From NCBI GenBank assembly GCA_037074705.1, contig CM073590.1, forward strand, positions 9,246,001-9,310,000: DNA of 64,000 nucleotides. The letters are read 5' to 3'. The notes beneath the pieces were generated by a model. The model made no database searches, was not told where the DNA came from, and saw only the letters and a program-made list of their open reading frames with translations. The translations under genes were made by a program, and so were the position numbers. How positions within the stretch are numbered: position 1 is the first letter of the stretch; each line of letters starts with the position of its first letter. This DNA is from Zhengitettix transpicula. Taxonomy: Eukaryota > Arthropoda > Insecta > Orthoptera > Tetrigidae. Shown one piece after another: positions 1-12,030 of the stretch.

Positions 1-406
1 CCGGGGCCGCGGACTCGTATCTTGGGGCCGGTGTTGGTGGTGGAGGCGGCCGTGCCAGAGGACGCTGGCGTGTATCGCTGTGTGTCTGGGAACGCTGGTG
101 GAGAGGCGAGTGCCGACCTGCGGCTCACCGTGACTGTGCCACTGCGCATAGAAGTGCAGCCACCTCGCCTCAGCGTGCACCTTGGCGGCCGCGCAGAGTT
201 CCGCTGCGTTGATGCCAGCAGCTCCTCGCAGCAGCTCAGCGTCACCTGGTACAAGGACGCCCGTCCACTGCCAGGGCCCTCCAGACCTGTGGGGGAAGTG
301 CTGGTCGTGCCCTCGGTGGGGCGCGAAGACCGCGGCATGTACCAGTGTGTCGTTAGGAGAGCCGAAGGAGAAACTGCACAGGCGGCGGCGGAACTACAGT
401 TGGGCG
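1..406 (+). CDS. Dscam2: Dscam family (Dscam2-like) exon: end of Ig3 and all of Ig4
   Basis: This internal coding exon is open in frame from base 1, so its start lies upstream of the window. It encodes 135 residues plus one base. Residues 1-44 are the C-terminal part of an immunoglobulin domain (DAGVYRC, Cys27, then a GNAGGEAS turn). Residues 45-135 are a complete I-set Ig domain with Cys69, Trp83 (TWYKD) and Cys116 in DRGMYQC. The block ends in AELQLG, and a strong donor (GTAAGT) follows at 407. The last base plus the first two bases of the exon at 20367 rebuild an Asp codon, giving LGDAPPVLLY across the junction. Dscam proteins are single-pass neuronal and immune homophilic receptors with ten Ig and six FNIII domains; this would be Ig3-Ig4. 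The wording matches Dscam2-type paralogues rather than Dscam1 as I remember them. The exon is GC-rich against an AT-rich intron. Confidence 0.88.
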
Positions 407-1763
407 GTAAGTAAGCATAATTAAAATTAATTCTTCAATTCTGTAACACCGGTAATGAGCGCATTAGATATTTTTATGACACAGCGCATGTAACAGAAAT
501 TCGATAATGAAGTATCTGTATCTGTTAATATAAGGGCTGTATAACTCATCATTTTATGAGCGAGATAAAAATAAACTGTCGGATTGATATATTTTTCTGG
601 CATGTAACTCAGGCAATGGATTTTTAATTTTATTCAAAATTATTTTTATCATACTAAATATTTTTTGAAACCTACTAATCGAAAGTCTTGACACTTAACA
701 CAATCTAATTAATACAGAAATTCAAAATTATTAAATAAATTTTTATCAGATAAATTAATTATTAAGATGTTATATTTTTCAACTACAATTATGTTCACCT
801 GATGTAAATTCCAAAGTATGGACGAAACACAATATTCTTCTATTTGAATTAACTTCAATGTCAATTTAACCAACGAAAAAATATAAATGAAGAAAATTGA
901 CCATAAGCCGATATTTATTTATAAAACATTAAAAGTTACAATAATCTAAAATACAGAACGTTTCATCCTTTAGTTGACGGACTACTTCAGACGTATATTA
1001 TGCAATATTTAAAATAATCTGTAAATTAGGATGAAACTATTTTATAAAAAAAAATTGGACATTCATCGACTTCATTTCTACCATGGAAATTGATGGAGTG
1101 TGTAAATTTTCCTGTTAAATTTTTTTATCCTAATTTACAGGATATTTTAATTGTTTTAAAATACACATGACTAATTCCCTAAACTAAGGGATGAAACGTT
1201 ATGTGTTTTAGCTTATTATAAATTTTAAAGTTTTATAAATAAATACTGGCTTCTGGCAAGTCATCAAAAAATAATTGTATACTTCTCATCCGTTCATGGA
1301 CTCCATGTTTCTTACAGAAATTATTTCCTATTGCGTTTATTTTCATTTTAGGTGTATATTATCGTCCTCAACATGATTGTTTCTGAATCCGATTTTACCA
1401 AAGATATTTCCACATAATCACTTAGTCCATTTTGTGCCTAGATCCACTCTGCATGAATCGTAACATTTAGGTGAAATATTATTCAGTCACACCTATAGGT
1501 GAGCCCTGGGCTAAGGGACCCTGAGACACTGGCTTGCGTTCCCACCCTCTTTAAGTCGCGCCTTCTCCTTAACCTCGGCATCCTCTATAATATGCTGAGG
1601 CCAGTAACCCCAAGTAAAATAATATATAGGATACCAATTCAAGTTGAACTCAGGCTAAGGTAGTTGTGAATAAAAAGGGAAAGAAACTAAGGAAGTGTCA
1701 GTTTAAGAAATCACACAAGGGGTTCCATTAAATAGTAAAGACTGAATTAATTAAGGTATGTAA

Positions 1764-1845
1764 AAATGTCGACCGGATCGGAAATCGAACCCGAGGACCT
1801 CCCGAATACCGGGCGGCTGCTCTCACCACTGTCGACCTTTAGACC
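1764..1845 (-). repeat. tRNA-derived SINE, minus-strand copy
   Basis: Read on the minus strand, this segment has a pol III B-box match (GGGTTCGATTTCC, complement of 1780-1792) preceded by an A-box-like GACAGTGGTGAGAGC. It is followed by a GTCGACATTTTT tail that is also seen in the oppositely oriented copy at 1913-1975. It is a decayed short retroposon, not a functional tRNA: the cloverleaf arms are not intact. Confidence 0.6.
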
Positions 1846-1912
1846 TCATGCGGTTCTCCTACGGGATTGAGGAATGTCGGACCGGATCTGAAGTCGATAG
1901 GGTTTATCAAAG

Positions 1913-1975
1913 TGATCAGCGTATTCGCCCAGTAAGCGGGATGTCTCGGGTTTGATTCCAGATCGACATTTTTCC
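1913..1975 (+). repeat. tRNA-derived SINE, plus-strand copy, inverted to the previous one
   Basis: The segment contains CTCGGGTTTGATTCC, a B-box, then a short spacer and GATCGACATTTTT, matching the minus-strand copy at 1764-1845. Bases 1873-1905 repeat the other copy's end once more, so the locus is an inverted composite of the same SINE family. Confidence 0.55.
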
Positions 1976-2768
1976 ATCCACATAACTTCCATTCATAAGC
2001 TTAACCTACGCCTTGAGACTTATATAAGCATTCTCTGTATATATCGTTGAATATAAATATAAGACTGTATTAATTTTAATGAGTAAAGTCCTCTGATCAA
2101 ATCATTTAGTAGTAAGGTTTTTAACGCAGGTCATAAATCGCAATACTCGGCCTAACTATCGCTTACGATTTGGTTGAACAGTAACTTTAAAAACACTTTG
2201 AATAACTAAATCAGCTGTCATAAATCACTATTGATTTAGATATCATGAGTCTGACAAAAAGGAACAAATTAACTTTAAATCATAGAAAAAACAAAAACTA
2301 AACTATCGCAGTTAAATATCCTTGTCGTAATATCGTTAGACTAGTCCATTCTGCAATATATTTTGAATGAAAACTTGTAAATTATATTTCATTTCGCTCA
2401 AGACGTATTCAGTTTATATTAAATTCAGTCTATACAAATTTATAACCAGAAATGGAATAAATATGAAACTTCAACATATATATTTAGTAATGTCACAGTC
2501 TTGAGCTATGGGCCGTTCCAAATTGATAGGTTTGTCGTATGTTTGTATTGAAAAAGTCATGGATAAGCTAATATACAGAATCAGGTTAGATCAAAGATGT
2601 TTTAACGAAATCACATTCCTCATTAATCAATATTTTGGACAGCCGTCTACTTTTATTTCCAGTCAGATACAAAAAATAATAAAGAAGGGAAGACCATACA
2701 TAAATATGAATATCCAAGATGGATTCCAAATGTAATTTCCTAACAGTCTAGGAAATATATTTCAATTG

Positions 2769-2978
2769 CCGACCTCCTGTGGCGTAGTGGAAAGCGTGAC
2801 TGACTCGCATCGCAGAGGCCTGGACTTCGAATCCCGACGAGGGCATGGATTTTTGTGTGCGTGGGAGAAATTCACGTAAAAATCAGGTCTCCGACAAAGC
2901 AAAATGAGTTCCCTTAATTAGACACTAATAACCTGAGCTATTGATCCGACTGTAAATACATCAATAATAAAAAGAAAC
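2769..2978 (+). repeat. tRNA-derived SINE (family S), best copy
   Basis: The head is tRNA-like, with an A-box TGGCGTAGTGG at 2780-2790 and a B-box GGACTTCGAATCCC at 2822-2835. A GAGGGCATGGAT body follows, and the end is a TGTAAATA..ATCAATAATAAAAAG A-rich tail. Related copies lie near 38115-38270, 59450-59520, 60005-60169 and 61797-61870. The promoter-like boxes are well kept, so this family was pol III transcribed. It is not a tRNA gene because the acceptor and anticodon arms do not pair. Confidence 0.75.
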
Positions 2979-3282
2979 ATTTCTCTAGCAAATAGTTTAT
3001 AATTCAGAAAGTGAGAACATTTTTCCAACTACTTACGTAAAAAAAATTTCTGAATAGTACACTTCGGAACAGTAAAAGTTTCCTAAACTTGGTAATTATT
3101 GAGTATTGATGGACCCGCATTTATATCAGTTAGAGAGTCGGTGGTAGTAAGGCGGAAAAACAATGGATTCTGTTTCCGCAAACAGAAAAATGGCCGTACA
3201 TAATATCAGGAGTTTGAAGCAGCTGTAACTTCACTATGAATTATCTCTCTCGAAAATTATTTGAAAGAATGAAAATATTTTT

Positions 3283-3284
<2 letters not shown>

Positions 3285-3318
<34 letters not shown>
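3285..3318. repeat. (TA)n microsatellite
   Basis: A run of about 15 TA dinucleotides marks the left edge of the first LTR/PBS fragment. TA runs also sit at 4424-4484 and 5486-5508. Confidence 0.9.
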
Positions 3319-3321
<3 letters not shown>

Positions 3322-3370
3322 ATATTCATATTAATAACATTTAATTTAATTTAATGTATTTGGATTTATT

Positions 3371-4418
3371 CGTGCCACACGTCGTGGAAGCCATTATGTA
3401 ATATACATAAATGATGGGCTTTTAATAAATGAAAAATTAACTTTACAAACAAACAAATTTTTTATGAATGTTTGAAACAATTACACAATTTACAAATAGA
3501 ATTTATCTCATGGTCATTACTGGGTTTGATAATGGCAAATCATTTAAAATAATTAACGGCACAAATTCCAATTTAAAGATTTACTCGTCAATTGGAAAAA
3601 AGACGAAATTTACTTGTTGACGAACTTAAACTACAAAGATGGATTCTAATTTACAATTTTTATCAAAGGAAGAGAACGATATCTGACATCTATCTTTTAA
3701 TCCGGTTTACATAATTTATTGTTTTACATTTGTACTCACGGCTGCATTCCAGGATACTTTTGACTTACGAAGCACTATGGCGGGTTTTTGCACAGCTTCT
3801 ACTCAAACTTACAGATTCTAATTAATATTTTAGTTTTAAATCAGGAACCAGGAACCTCTTCTTCGTCGCTCCCTCCCTCGGTTGAGTTACTCACGGCTGT
3901 CCAGCTTAGCAGTTTTTTATAGCTCTGCTTGCGTAAATGTTTTGCCTATGAGCAGAACATTCATGACCCAATCACCACTGTTGGTCGATAATCCTCGTTA
4001 CTTCTTTGCCAGTTTCCGATGAATATTTGAACTGGTCTCATCTATTTCAACTTAACCAAACTATCCAGCCAACTGATGCGAACTGCCTCCTCAATATTTT
4101 AATGCAACCTGTACTTGGCCCAACCGTCTACCCAACTCTTCAATATTTTAATGCGACCTGCACTGACCAAACCTTCCATGCAACTTAATGCGAACTGGCT
4201 CCTCATTATTTTAATGCGATCTGTACTTGACGAAACCGTCCACCCAACTGAATACTGCCTCGCAATTTTGAGCGCGCAGTGCTTCTTCCGACAAAGAAAT
4301 GTACTCTGCTACATTGCTACATTGTTGTTTTGTGATCGGTATCGCCGTTAAGAATATGTTTCTCTAACAATTTATATTATCAAATTTACAATTAATGTGT
4401 TAATTAATTGGCATTACA
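3371..4418 (-). mobile_element. LTR retrotransposon fragment A (LTR plus primer-binding site), minus strand
   Basis: On the minus strand the LTR begins TGTAATGCCAATTAATT at 4418 and ends in ATATTACA at 3397, a TG..CA LTR of 1,022 bp. Immediately beyond it is a putative primer-binding site TGGCTTCCACGACGTG (complement within 3371-3393). The shared LTR landmark ACTGGGTTTGATAA lies near 3520. The LTR holds about three imperfect repeats of 49-63 bp at 4068-4250, built on TATTTTAATGCGACCTG-like units. No gag or pol is present. The element sits between TA microsatellites. Confidence 0.65.
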
Positions 4419-4423
4419 GTATA

Positions 4424-4484
4424 TCTATATATATGTGTATATATGTATATATATATATATATGTATATGTATATATATATATTA
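4424..4484. repeat. (TA)n/(TATG)n microsatellite between two LTR fragments
   Basis: Imperfect TATA/TATG repeats separate LTR fragment A (3371-4418) from fragment B (4511-5485). Confidence 0.85.
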
Positions 4485-4510
4485 ATGAGCAAAAGAAATA
4501 ATTTATTAAA

Positions 4511-5485
4511 TTGCCCCACGTTGTGGAACCAAAAACGTAATGATTAAAAGGAAAGCTAACTATTTAATGAATTAATTGACAAAATGATAACAATAAAGAA
4601 ACTTTTAAATTACCAAAGATTAATTTAACAAGTGTTCATTTAGATTCTTTTTACAAATGATTTGCCCAGGGTTGGCACGCCGCATTCAATAATTTCAAAA
4701 TTAACAAACAAATATTTTTTATTTATAATTGGTGGCGTTCAAAGTAAAATACAATCTTTTATATTTCACAAACAATCAAATTTAATTACTCTTCTTCTTA
4801 GGGACTTTAACTGGGTTTGATAAGTAAGAACAATCAAAATTATAAATTAAATAATTAACAATTCAACCAAATTATAACGAACGGAATACGAAATCTAACT
4901 AAAAATGAATAGAACGAAATCTGACTAATACCCTTAATTACCGTTTACAGAATTTAATTAGTTTGGTTTGTACTTAAAAATGTCCTGTTGGAACCAGACT
5001 TAGTTTTCGGAGCTTGGGGACACAATTCACCAAAAAGGCCATTAATCACTGATTCTACACATCATGGTCAAAACACACGGTTGTAGTTCTTGTATTATTC
5101 CTCCGGGAACTCGATCAGCCGCACCTCTGGTCAACAGTCGGACGTATTATTTGTCAATGCCTTTATGTGGAAAAATGTTATTTCGGTACTCGTATGTATC
5201 TGAACGTGGAGCTAAACTTTTTGTTTCAGATTTGTGATTTTTATAACGTGTCTCTCCGTCCAGACCTTTTTACTTGGATTTTTAAAACATATAAGTCTCT
5301 CAGTTGATTTTTTAAGCTTGAGCCACGCTGTTCGTACTTGTAAAGTATCCCTCTCTCGACCATAATTTCCGCCAGACTGCCTTCAGTCAGTCCTAACTGC
5401 TCGCAACACAGACCGCCAACAAAGAGCCTGCCGTCATTTTCGCCTTTAAGAATTTGTATCGCTAAACAATCCAATTAGTATTACA
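4511..5485 (-). mobile_element. LTR retrotransposon fragment B (LTR plus primer-binding site), minus strand
   Basis: On the minus strand the LTR starts TGTAATACTAATTGG at 5485 and ends AATCATTACG at 4536, about 950 bp, where the terminal CA has decayed. It is followed by TTTTTGGTTCCACAACG and TGGGGCAA (4511-4535), which resembles an LTR-adjacent primer-binding site. ACTGGGTTTGATAA occurs near 4812, as in the other three LTR copies. After about 30 bp of possible internal sequence the copy is broken by TA repeat. The small reading frame inside (5241-5474, minus) is LTR sequence, not a gene. Confidence 0.65.
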
Positions 5486-6077
5486 ATATATATATATATA
5501 TATATTACAAATATGTAATGAAATAATAATAAATTGTATTGTTGAATAAATGTATTGTTGAAAGAGAATATAAGATGCTCGGAATTTTAGCAGCGGACAG
5601 TCACTAAGATATTCAGAGTGTGTGTTTGAAGGTTCGAGAGTGTGTGGTAGTCGAATTCAGGAAAGTATTGGCTGAGTATCAAATTTTTTCTATTGAACAT
5701 TTTCTACAGAAAAACTAAATGTGACCGAATGTATACAGCGAAGTAATAAGGCACACGTAAATATTATTCACCGCTGCATTTCTATAACGCCGCCCGATTT
5801 ATAAAACTTTTCATATTTTTAATAGTTTTGTTATTGGTACAAAAAAATTTTATTCTAAATTTAAATTCATCATTTTATCGTTTTTGTAACTTCGTGAAAT
5901 TTACAAATCACTGTCTTTATTCGAGGCCCTATAAGAAACCCTGAAATCATAAAATCCCAGGCATTTACTGAAAAATATAAATTCAATGACAATCAAATTT
6001 GCCAAATATAAAATCTTAGTTATCTCTTTAACATTTATAATTTCAACGTAAACTTCCTTTAATAAAAATAGTGTATA

Positions 6078-6082
<5 letters not shown>

Positions 6083-6114
<32 letters not shown>
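6083..6114. repeat. (TA)n microsatellite
   Basis: About 16 uninterrupted TA dinucleotides. Confidence 0.9.
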
Positions 6115-6119
<5 letters not shown>

Positions 6120-7151
6120 CTGACAATTCTGCGTTTTTAGTTATTTGAACTTAGAAAAACATATTTTTCGCTTAGAAAGTACTGGTAAAGGAATATCGGA
6201 TGCAGATTGTGTATAAAATCTGCTGATTATATGGCTTTTTTACGCATGCAATATTTTTTACATAATTATTAAACGCAAAAACAGAATCCATAATAAACTT
6301 TTGTGTGCACACTTGGATTGTACTCGTATATTCACTCGCGTTAACATAAACCGGAACAATAACCATAATGTACTGACCCATATTTGCATATGCATTATTG
6401 ACTGCTCCAATGAAGCGGGTATCCCTAATTATAATATCTGCAAATTGTGGGAACTAGTAAGCTTAGGCTAGATTGCGATTAGAACACGATTATTTACTAT
6501 CTTACTTAAGAAATTATGCATAAATGTATTAGACTTAGGAAGACATAAAGTACTCGAGTAGTGACATTTTCGCAATGTTTTTCTTCTATCAGTAGTTCGT
6601 GATAGTATTTTCAAGGTGAATAAAAAGATAGCCAATTCAGACAAAAAGGGTAATGTAAATACCACACACCGTTTCTGGGATCCTTGTCCCTTTCGTCTGG
6701 AGCTAAGAGGAGCCTTGAGCGACACAGACGTAAATATTTTCATTTTATTTTAAAGGTTGTTTTATATTTAACTATCTGGTAGGCCGGCGTTACTCGGGTT
6801 GCCATAATTAAACTCAGCGACATCTATAACCCCGGATTTGAATCCCAATATCAGTTGTATTAACGTTATTTTCTTGTAACGTCCTTCCATCCCCAACATC
6901 TTCCTATGTCGAAAGAGATTGAAATTGTACACCAAGAACATCCATATAAATATTATCAATCTCTTAGACCTCGACAACTATTTATCTGATACAAATATCA
7001 GCCGTTTAACATGTTTTAAGATTTCCACCCCGTCCACCACAACCCCTTGGGGTGTTAGACGTGTCTCACCGGTTAGAAAGTAGCACGTGTATACAATGTG
7101 GTGAAATTTGTTCCATGAATGTAGATTTGATGCGAATCATACTCAATTACA

Positions 7152-7181
7152 TACATACATACACACACACACACGCACACG
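7152..7181. repeat. (CATA)n/(CA)n microsatellite
   Basis: Four ACAT units run into about ten CA units. Confidence 0.85.
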
Positions 7182-7330
7182 TAGCGGCAATTTATTTATC
7201 ATATAAATCAATTTAGGACATTTTACAGACTCTTTATTAATTTAATATTGAAAGATACAACGTTTCGGTTAACTGAAAGAATACCTGACGAAGGTAGAAT
7301 GTGTCTTAAAATGTCATAAATTGTTTTATT
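7155..7330. repeat. Hammerhead-like inverted repeat H1 (decayed)
   Basis: Arms near 7173-7210 and 7285-7330 are inverted copies built around CAATTTAGGACATTTTA and its complement. Between them lie AACGTTTC (minus-strand GAAACGTT) and CCTGACGA (a plus-strand CTGANGA core). A stem II linking both is not convincing here, so this is a decayed member of the hammerhead-like family. Confidence 0.45.
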
Positions 7331-8389
7331 AATTCATAACAGACGTAATATTAAGGCTTGCTTAAATTATATTAATATGTAATATTAAAATATTTTGTGT
7401 AACAATAATTCTATTTAGCACAGATAAAACAATTTATTTTAATCTGTTAAATAATGTATCGTTTGTGTTTATTACTACGCATTAAATTGTTATGTTTTGC
7501 TTTAATTCATTGATTGCGATTTATTGTAATTATCTACAAATCACATAGCAATATCTGTATGTTGATGAAAATAAACCATTTGAGATGTGCAGAAAGTGAA
7601 TTATTGCAATTCAATATTCCAAACTGATGCGCTCACTAATTGAAATATAATAAATATTTTACAGTTCATCATCTATCACGCTGTCTAGCACTTAACACAA
7701 AAATATAGAAAAGCTTTATTCCGTCAGGGATTCGGACGAAACACGGGAATTCGAAACTTTTAGGGCTTGCAATTGTTCTTAATAGGAACCCATGTCCGGA
7801 AACATATCGTTTCAAACCATTTCAAAACAGGTTACTATCGTGAGTAATTTTGTTTAAGTAAGTTGGTTATGCGTGACTCAGTAAATCACTCTTCTTACAG
7901 TTCAACCCATTAGAAAACAATACTAATTAAGCAAAAAGTAAACTTAATCATTTAACACAAACACGTTTCTTGGTTAAACTTAACAAATTGCATTTGTCTT
8001 CTTCAAAAGATTGCCACCATTCTGATTCACAAGTTAGGATAGATGTCGCACCCACCAACGTCGTAGCTTACATTTTACCTACTTATGATGTTCTGGAAAC
8101 ACGCTCCATCACACTTGGCGTCTTAAATATGTTATGCAGGAGTCACAATTCGTGCCAGAATTTCTTTCCCTGCTTCAACAGGAATCTCTTAAATCAAACT
8201 CTTCATACGACCCTACAAAGAAAAGTGCAAAGGAGACAAATGATTGTGTAGACTACGCGATCACCTCGGCCTATGCTAAATTTTTATAAGTATTAAATAT
8301 AAATCAGCAATCAGAATAAATTGTAGTATATAAGCCTACGTGGTAGCTTAAAACATTATTTACATATTTTACATTATGTCATGATAAGA

Positions 8390-8945
8390 TTCCCTCCAGT
8401 AAAGATACCTCCAGAATCAAGTTTACAGATGAGCTTTTCAGACTTCTTTTTACGTCATTTTCTAACAGGTTGCAATAAGGGATTTATGTGATTCGATATT
8501 CTTGAGATGATTAACACTTTTTTCGTTGGTAGTCTCCATTTCAGTGGGGATATTTAAGTCGACTTGTATCCGCTCGTTTTGACGTTCCGTGAAGCATTGA
8601 CAATATTTTTGATTGCCATTGTTGGATTATTGTAGTATAGGACTTATTGACACAAACCTATAATTCAATCCAATAGCTATGACATTCTAGTAGTTACGGT
8701 TTTATAGAGCAGTGGATAGATTTCTAAGGACAGGCGTGACTTGCGTACATTTCTTTGTATTTCATGTCAATTTGTTTCGTTTTGTTAGTAAAATACACTT
8801 TCCAATCGAGCTTGTTATCCAGGTGTGGGCCCAAATATTTGACAGTAAATGATTGATGAATCTCTGTATTGTTTATAAAAATGGGTGGGTACGGATTTTT
8901 AAGTAATGTAAACGTCTCATGAGATGACGTTTTTTGTTAAATCTT
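8390..8945 (-). pseudogene. LINE (Jockey-like) reverse-transcriptase fragment
   Basis: On the minus strand a run of about 56 codons ends the RT thumb region: a VKYLGPHLDNKLDW motif followed by a charged helix (NKTKQIDMKYKEMY). After a stop, other frames continue with IIQQWQSKIL-like and NLLENDVKRSLK-like segments, which match the usual C-terminal order of Jockey-clade LINE polymerases. Several stops and frameshifts break it and the catalytic YADD region is not present. It is a 5'-truncated dead LINE copy. Confidence 0.7.
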
Positions 8946-9317
8946 CATGTTGTTTAATGGTATTATTACCTAATGAATTAAATTTTGAGAAAAGTGATGT
9001 ATTGAGTCACACCAAACTAAATTACTGAAGCATAAGTGCTTGTGTTAAATATCTGTTTCAAAACGACACGTTTCACTCGTGCGTTCCTATTCAGGTTATG
9101 ATCTACTCAGACGCATCTAGAAGTCCTAAACGTTTGTAAGGGGAATGTTCGAGCACCCTGAATACTATAGACACAACTACCGCATAATCTGAATTAATTG
9201 TTACACATTCGACTTCACTTTCATAATTCGATTTCTCAAACTTCCGAATTACTTAATATTCGAAATTTCGGAAAAGTGTTTAAAAATCAATTTCAATTTT
9301 TCTGTTCAATAATAATA

Positions 9318-9515
9318 ATAATTTCAACCCCTTTCGGGAAAGAAGCACCTTTAGGGGTGGGGATAGAGGAGCGTTACTTAAAAGTAACGCGGAAACAACC
9401 TAGGCTGGCGACGAATCTGGCGTTGTGGAAGTCGCTGAGTTTAAATGTGACATTGAACTTGCCGGTTAAGGTGTATTTCAACCCCTAGGAGTGCAGATTG
9501 AAGGGGAAAATAATG
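9318..9515 (+). repeat. Helitron-like tandem-unit block R1
   Basis: The block starts TTTCAACCCCTTTCGGG, then has TTTAGGGGTGGGG, AACGCGGAAACAACCTAGG and GTCGCTGAGTTTAAATGTGA, ending in a second TTTCAACCCCTA. The same ordered modules recur at 15640-16240, 25440-25935 and 36980-37745. It is a single unit of that tandem family. Confidence 0.6.
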
Positions 9516-11144
9516 TTCTTCATAGAAAATCTTAAACACGAACAGCGAATTCTACAGAAAGGGTACTGAGTATATTATTAGTGTCTAAGGGTACCAAGAA
9601 GATTTTTTACTCTCTCTATGCATCGGGAGTATTTTTTGCGCTCTTACGGTACTAAGAGCACTTTTTATAATTGGTATCGGGAGTATTTATGCTTCTTTAA
9701 ATTTCACGGGGTGGGTGGAGGGTTCTGATAAAATTAGCATTCCCTCTGCATATTTATATTTAAGTTATATCACTTCTTGCTACAGCTAACTATATTTAAT
9801 AATATTTTTTTTTGGAATTGACACTGAATTTTATGTTTGTTTCGAGGCAACAAAAAAATTTTAATCTGGGAAAATACCCGACAGGAAAATCTGGGTCAGG
9901 TGAAAGGTGTTATGTAGGTGTATGTAGGTGTGTCATGTTAAAGATAAAACATTTCTTACAGGTACACTATTATTTATTTCAAACAATTTAGTTAATAATT
10001 CATTTACATATATCCTCAGTGCTTGACGATGCTTCAATTAATTGAAATTAGTAATTTTTTACTTTTCTAAAATCTTTTTTTTTGTTTCAGTTTATATTTT
10101 TATTTTCAGTCTTCTTATCATCCATTAATATTTCAACACTCTTGATTTTTAAAGATAACAATGTCATTCACTTCAAATAAATATAAATACTGCGGTTAGA
10201 CCAATAATGTTAATGTGATACGCGACCATGTGGCTTCCGCCTATCTCCCTTAAACGATTTAACCACTACGGTTGAGAGTTAAATTGTTCCCATTTCATAA
10301 ATAGTACAATTACAGATCCTCAATCGATGTTTTGTTATAGTATACATCAGTTTGGAAACTTTTTATTTATTCAAAAGTAACAATACAACATGATTAAGCA
10401 TTATAGTAAAAATACAACATTATTAAGCATTATAGCTTATACATACTTCGTATTTAATAATGAATATATACAAACTTCAACATTACGAAATTAACAATTA
10501 GATTACAATATAAACCCAGGATCACCATTAATATTTCAAGATTTAACAATAATTAATTTTCACTATTTTGCGCTTTATATTATTAAATAAATGCATATTT
10601 AATTTTTTTTTCACTTTTTAAAATTCTGGACAAGGATAACAACAATAATTAGGAGTTATGTAATTTTTTTGAAACGTTTTTAAAACAAAAAATTCAAATC
10701 TTTAATCTTTCAGCTTTAAGATGTCGAATTCTCAACACAATAAGACTGTTTTGTATTAAATATATAAATAAATAATAATATTAATAAATTTCATAATTAT
10801 AAAAGATAAAAGCATCAAGGCAACCTAAAAATATTTATGTTATTTATGTTAAATTGTTTAAATTACTTTTATATAATTTCATTATACGTTATCCAAATCG
10901 TTCAACTATATTTTAAAATATTTTGTTCTAATAGTAAGTGGATATTCAAATAATTTACTTTTTCTGCTAATAAATCCAAGTTTTACTAGTGACTATGATT
11001 TCAAAACTCATTCTATAATTAAACATTACTCCTAAATCTCAAATAATTTTCACACTTTCCAAATTCCAATAATTATAAAATGAGTAATGATATATTTATA
11101 TATATGTATATGTATATGTATATTCTGACTAATGAGACGTCTTA

Positions 11145-11357
11145 AAAATAAACAATAGCCAATTTTAAGTCAGAAAAAATATATTTATTTATGGAAAATT
11201 AAACCATTTCGGCCACGGCATTCAAGAGAGACTGACTATCAAAATTTTGTTAAACTTCGACCTCAAGAGTTCGCAAAGTTAGCGACGAAACGTAGTTTAA
11301 TTTTCCATAAATAAATATATTTTTTTGTGACTTAAAATTGGCTGTTGTTTGTTTATA
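11145..11357 (+). repeat. Hammerhead-like inverted repeat H2
   Basis: Arms of about 70 bp (11145-11213 and 11284-11357) share AGCCAATTTTAAGTCA and a TATTTATTTATGGAAAATT block. In the right half, CTCAAGAG precedes TTCGC (loop AAAGTTA) GCGA and GAAACGTA at 11287-11294. That is the order core, stem II, GAAA, GTH of a hammerhead ribozyme, with one core substitution (CTG to CTC). Confidence 0.5.
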
Positions 11358-11699
11358 AATGGAGTAAATTTTTTAACATTTCTTCCACTCGTGAAAGAAA
11401 CAGATTTACAACTAAACATTTTCTAAGTAATAATGATACATGTGATAGAATAAATAAATTTGCAAATTAATATTCGAATTGTGAACAATGCAAAAAGTTA
11501 TTTGCTGGTTGGACACCTTACAATGGGAAGAGTTACTTTAGTTCAAAGCTACTAAGTGTCGAATATCAGCGACTGAACCAATTGTGTATAGCTTGTTGCG
11601 TTCGGGTAAAAGCGTAAATTTTTCTGACAAGGACATCATATCCAAATCAGAATACTCGTAAAAATAATCATTCTAATTCATAATTGTAGCTATAAACAT

Positions 11700-12030
11700 T
11701 ACCGTAGATACATAATAATGTCTTCTGTAGTGGATGCTGGGGTAATGATTCTCAACTCCTCGCCGCCTTCCAATGGCTGGTCGTGGAGAGCTCGATTGGT
11801 AACATTGCCCGAGGCGCCGAAGAAGGCCGTCGCCAGCAATTGGTCCGCATGCGCCGCGCGGGTAATTACGGACTAAGAGCGTCGACAGATGTCCCTTTGA
11901 TGCGCCTGACGGATGAGTCTGCCGCTAATGAAACATCAAAAGTCTGACTGGCGCCGCTAATGGCGATGGGAAATGGGCGTAGTGCCACGATGGTACACAT
12001 TGTGACGAATCTTTCCAGGTGATGGATAAA
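11700..12030. promoter_or_regulatory. CpG-rich intronic island, candidate regulatory element
   Basis: This stretch is far richer in G+C and CpG than its flanks and has no recognised repeat. It contains the decamer GCCGCTAATG twice, at 11931-11940 and 11953-11962, a 22-bp spacing close to two helical turns, plus TAAT cores. A 53-codon frame from 11718 has no family resemblance and no splice logic, so I read it as non-coding. The regulatory role is inference. Confidence 0.3.

Noticed and set aside
2780..2835. Functional tRNA gene
   Set aside because: A- and B-boxes are present but acceptor and anticodon stems do not pair, and related copies with A-rich tails show it is a SINE.
3285..3318. CRISPR-like or origin-like repeats from the TA tracts
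   Set aside because: They are simple eukaryotic microsatellites without spacers or conserved repeats.
11718..11879. 53-codon frame in the CpG-rich island as an alternative Dscam exon
   Set aside because: No Ig residues, no acceptor/donor pair in phase.
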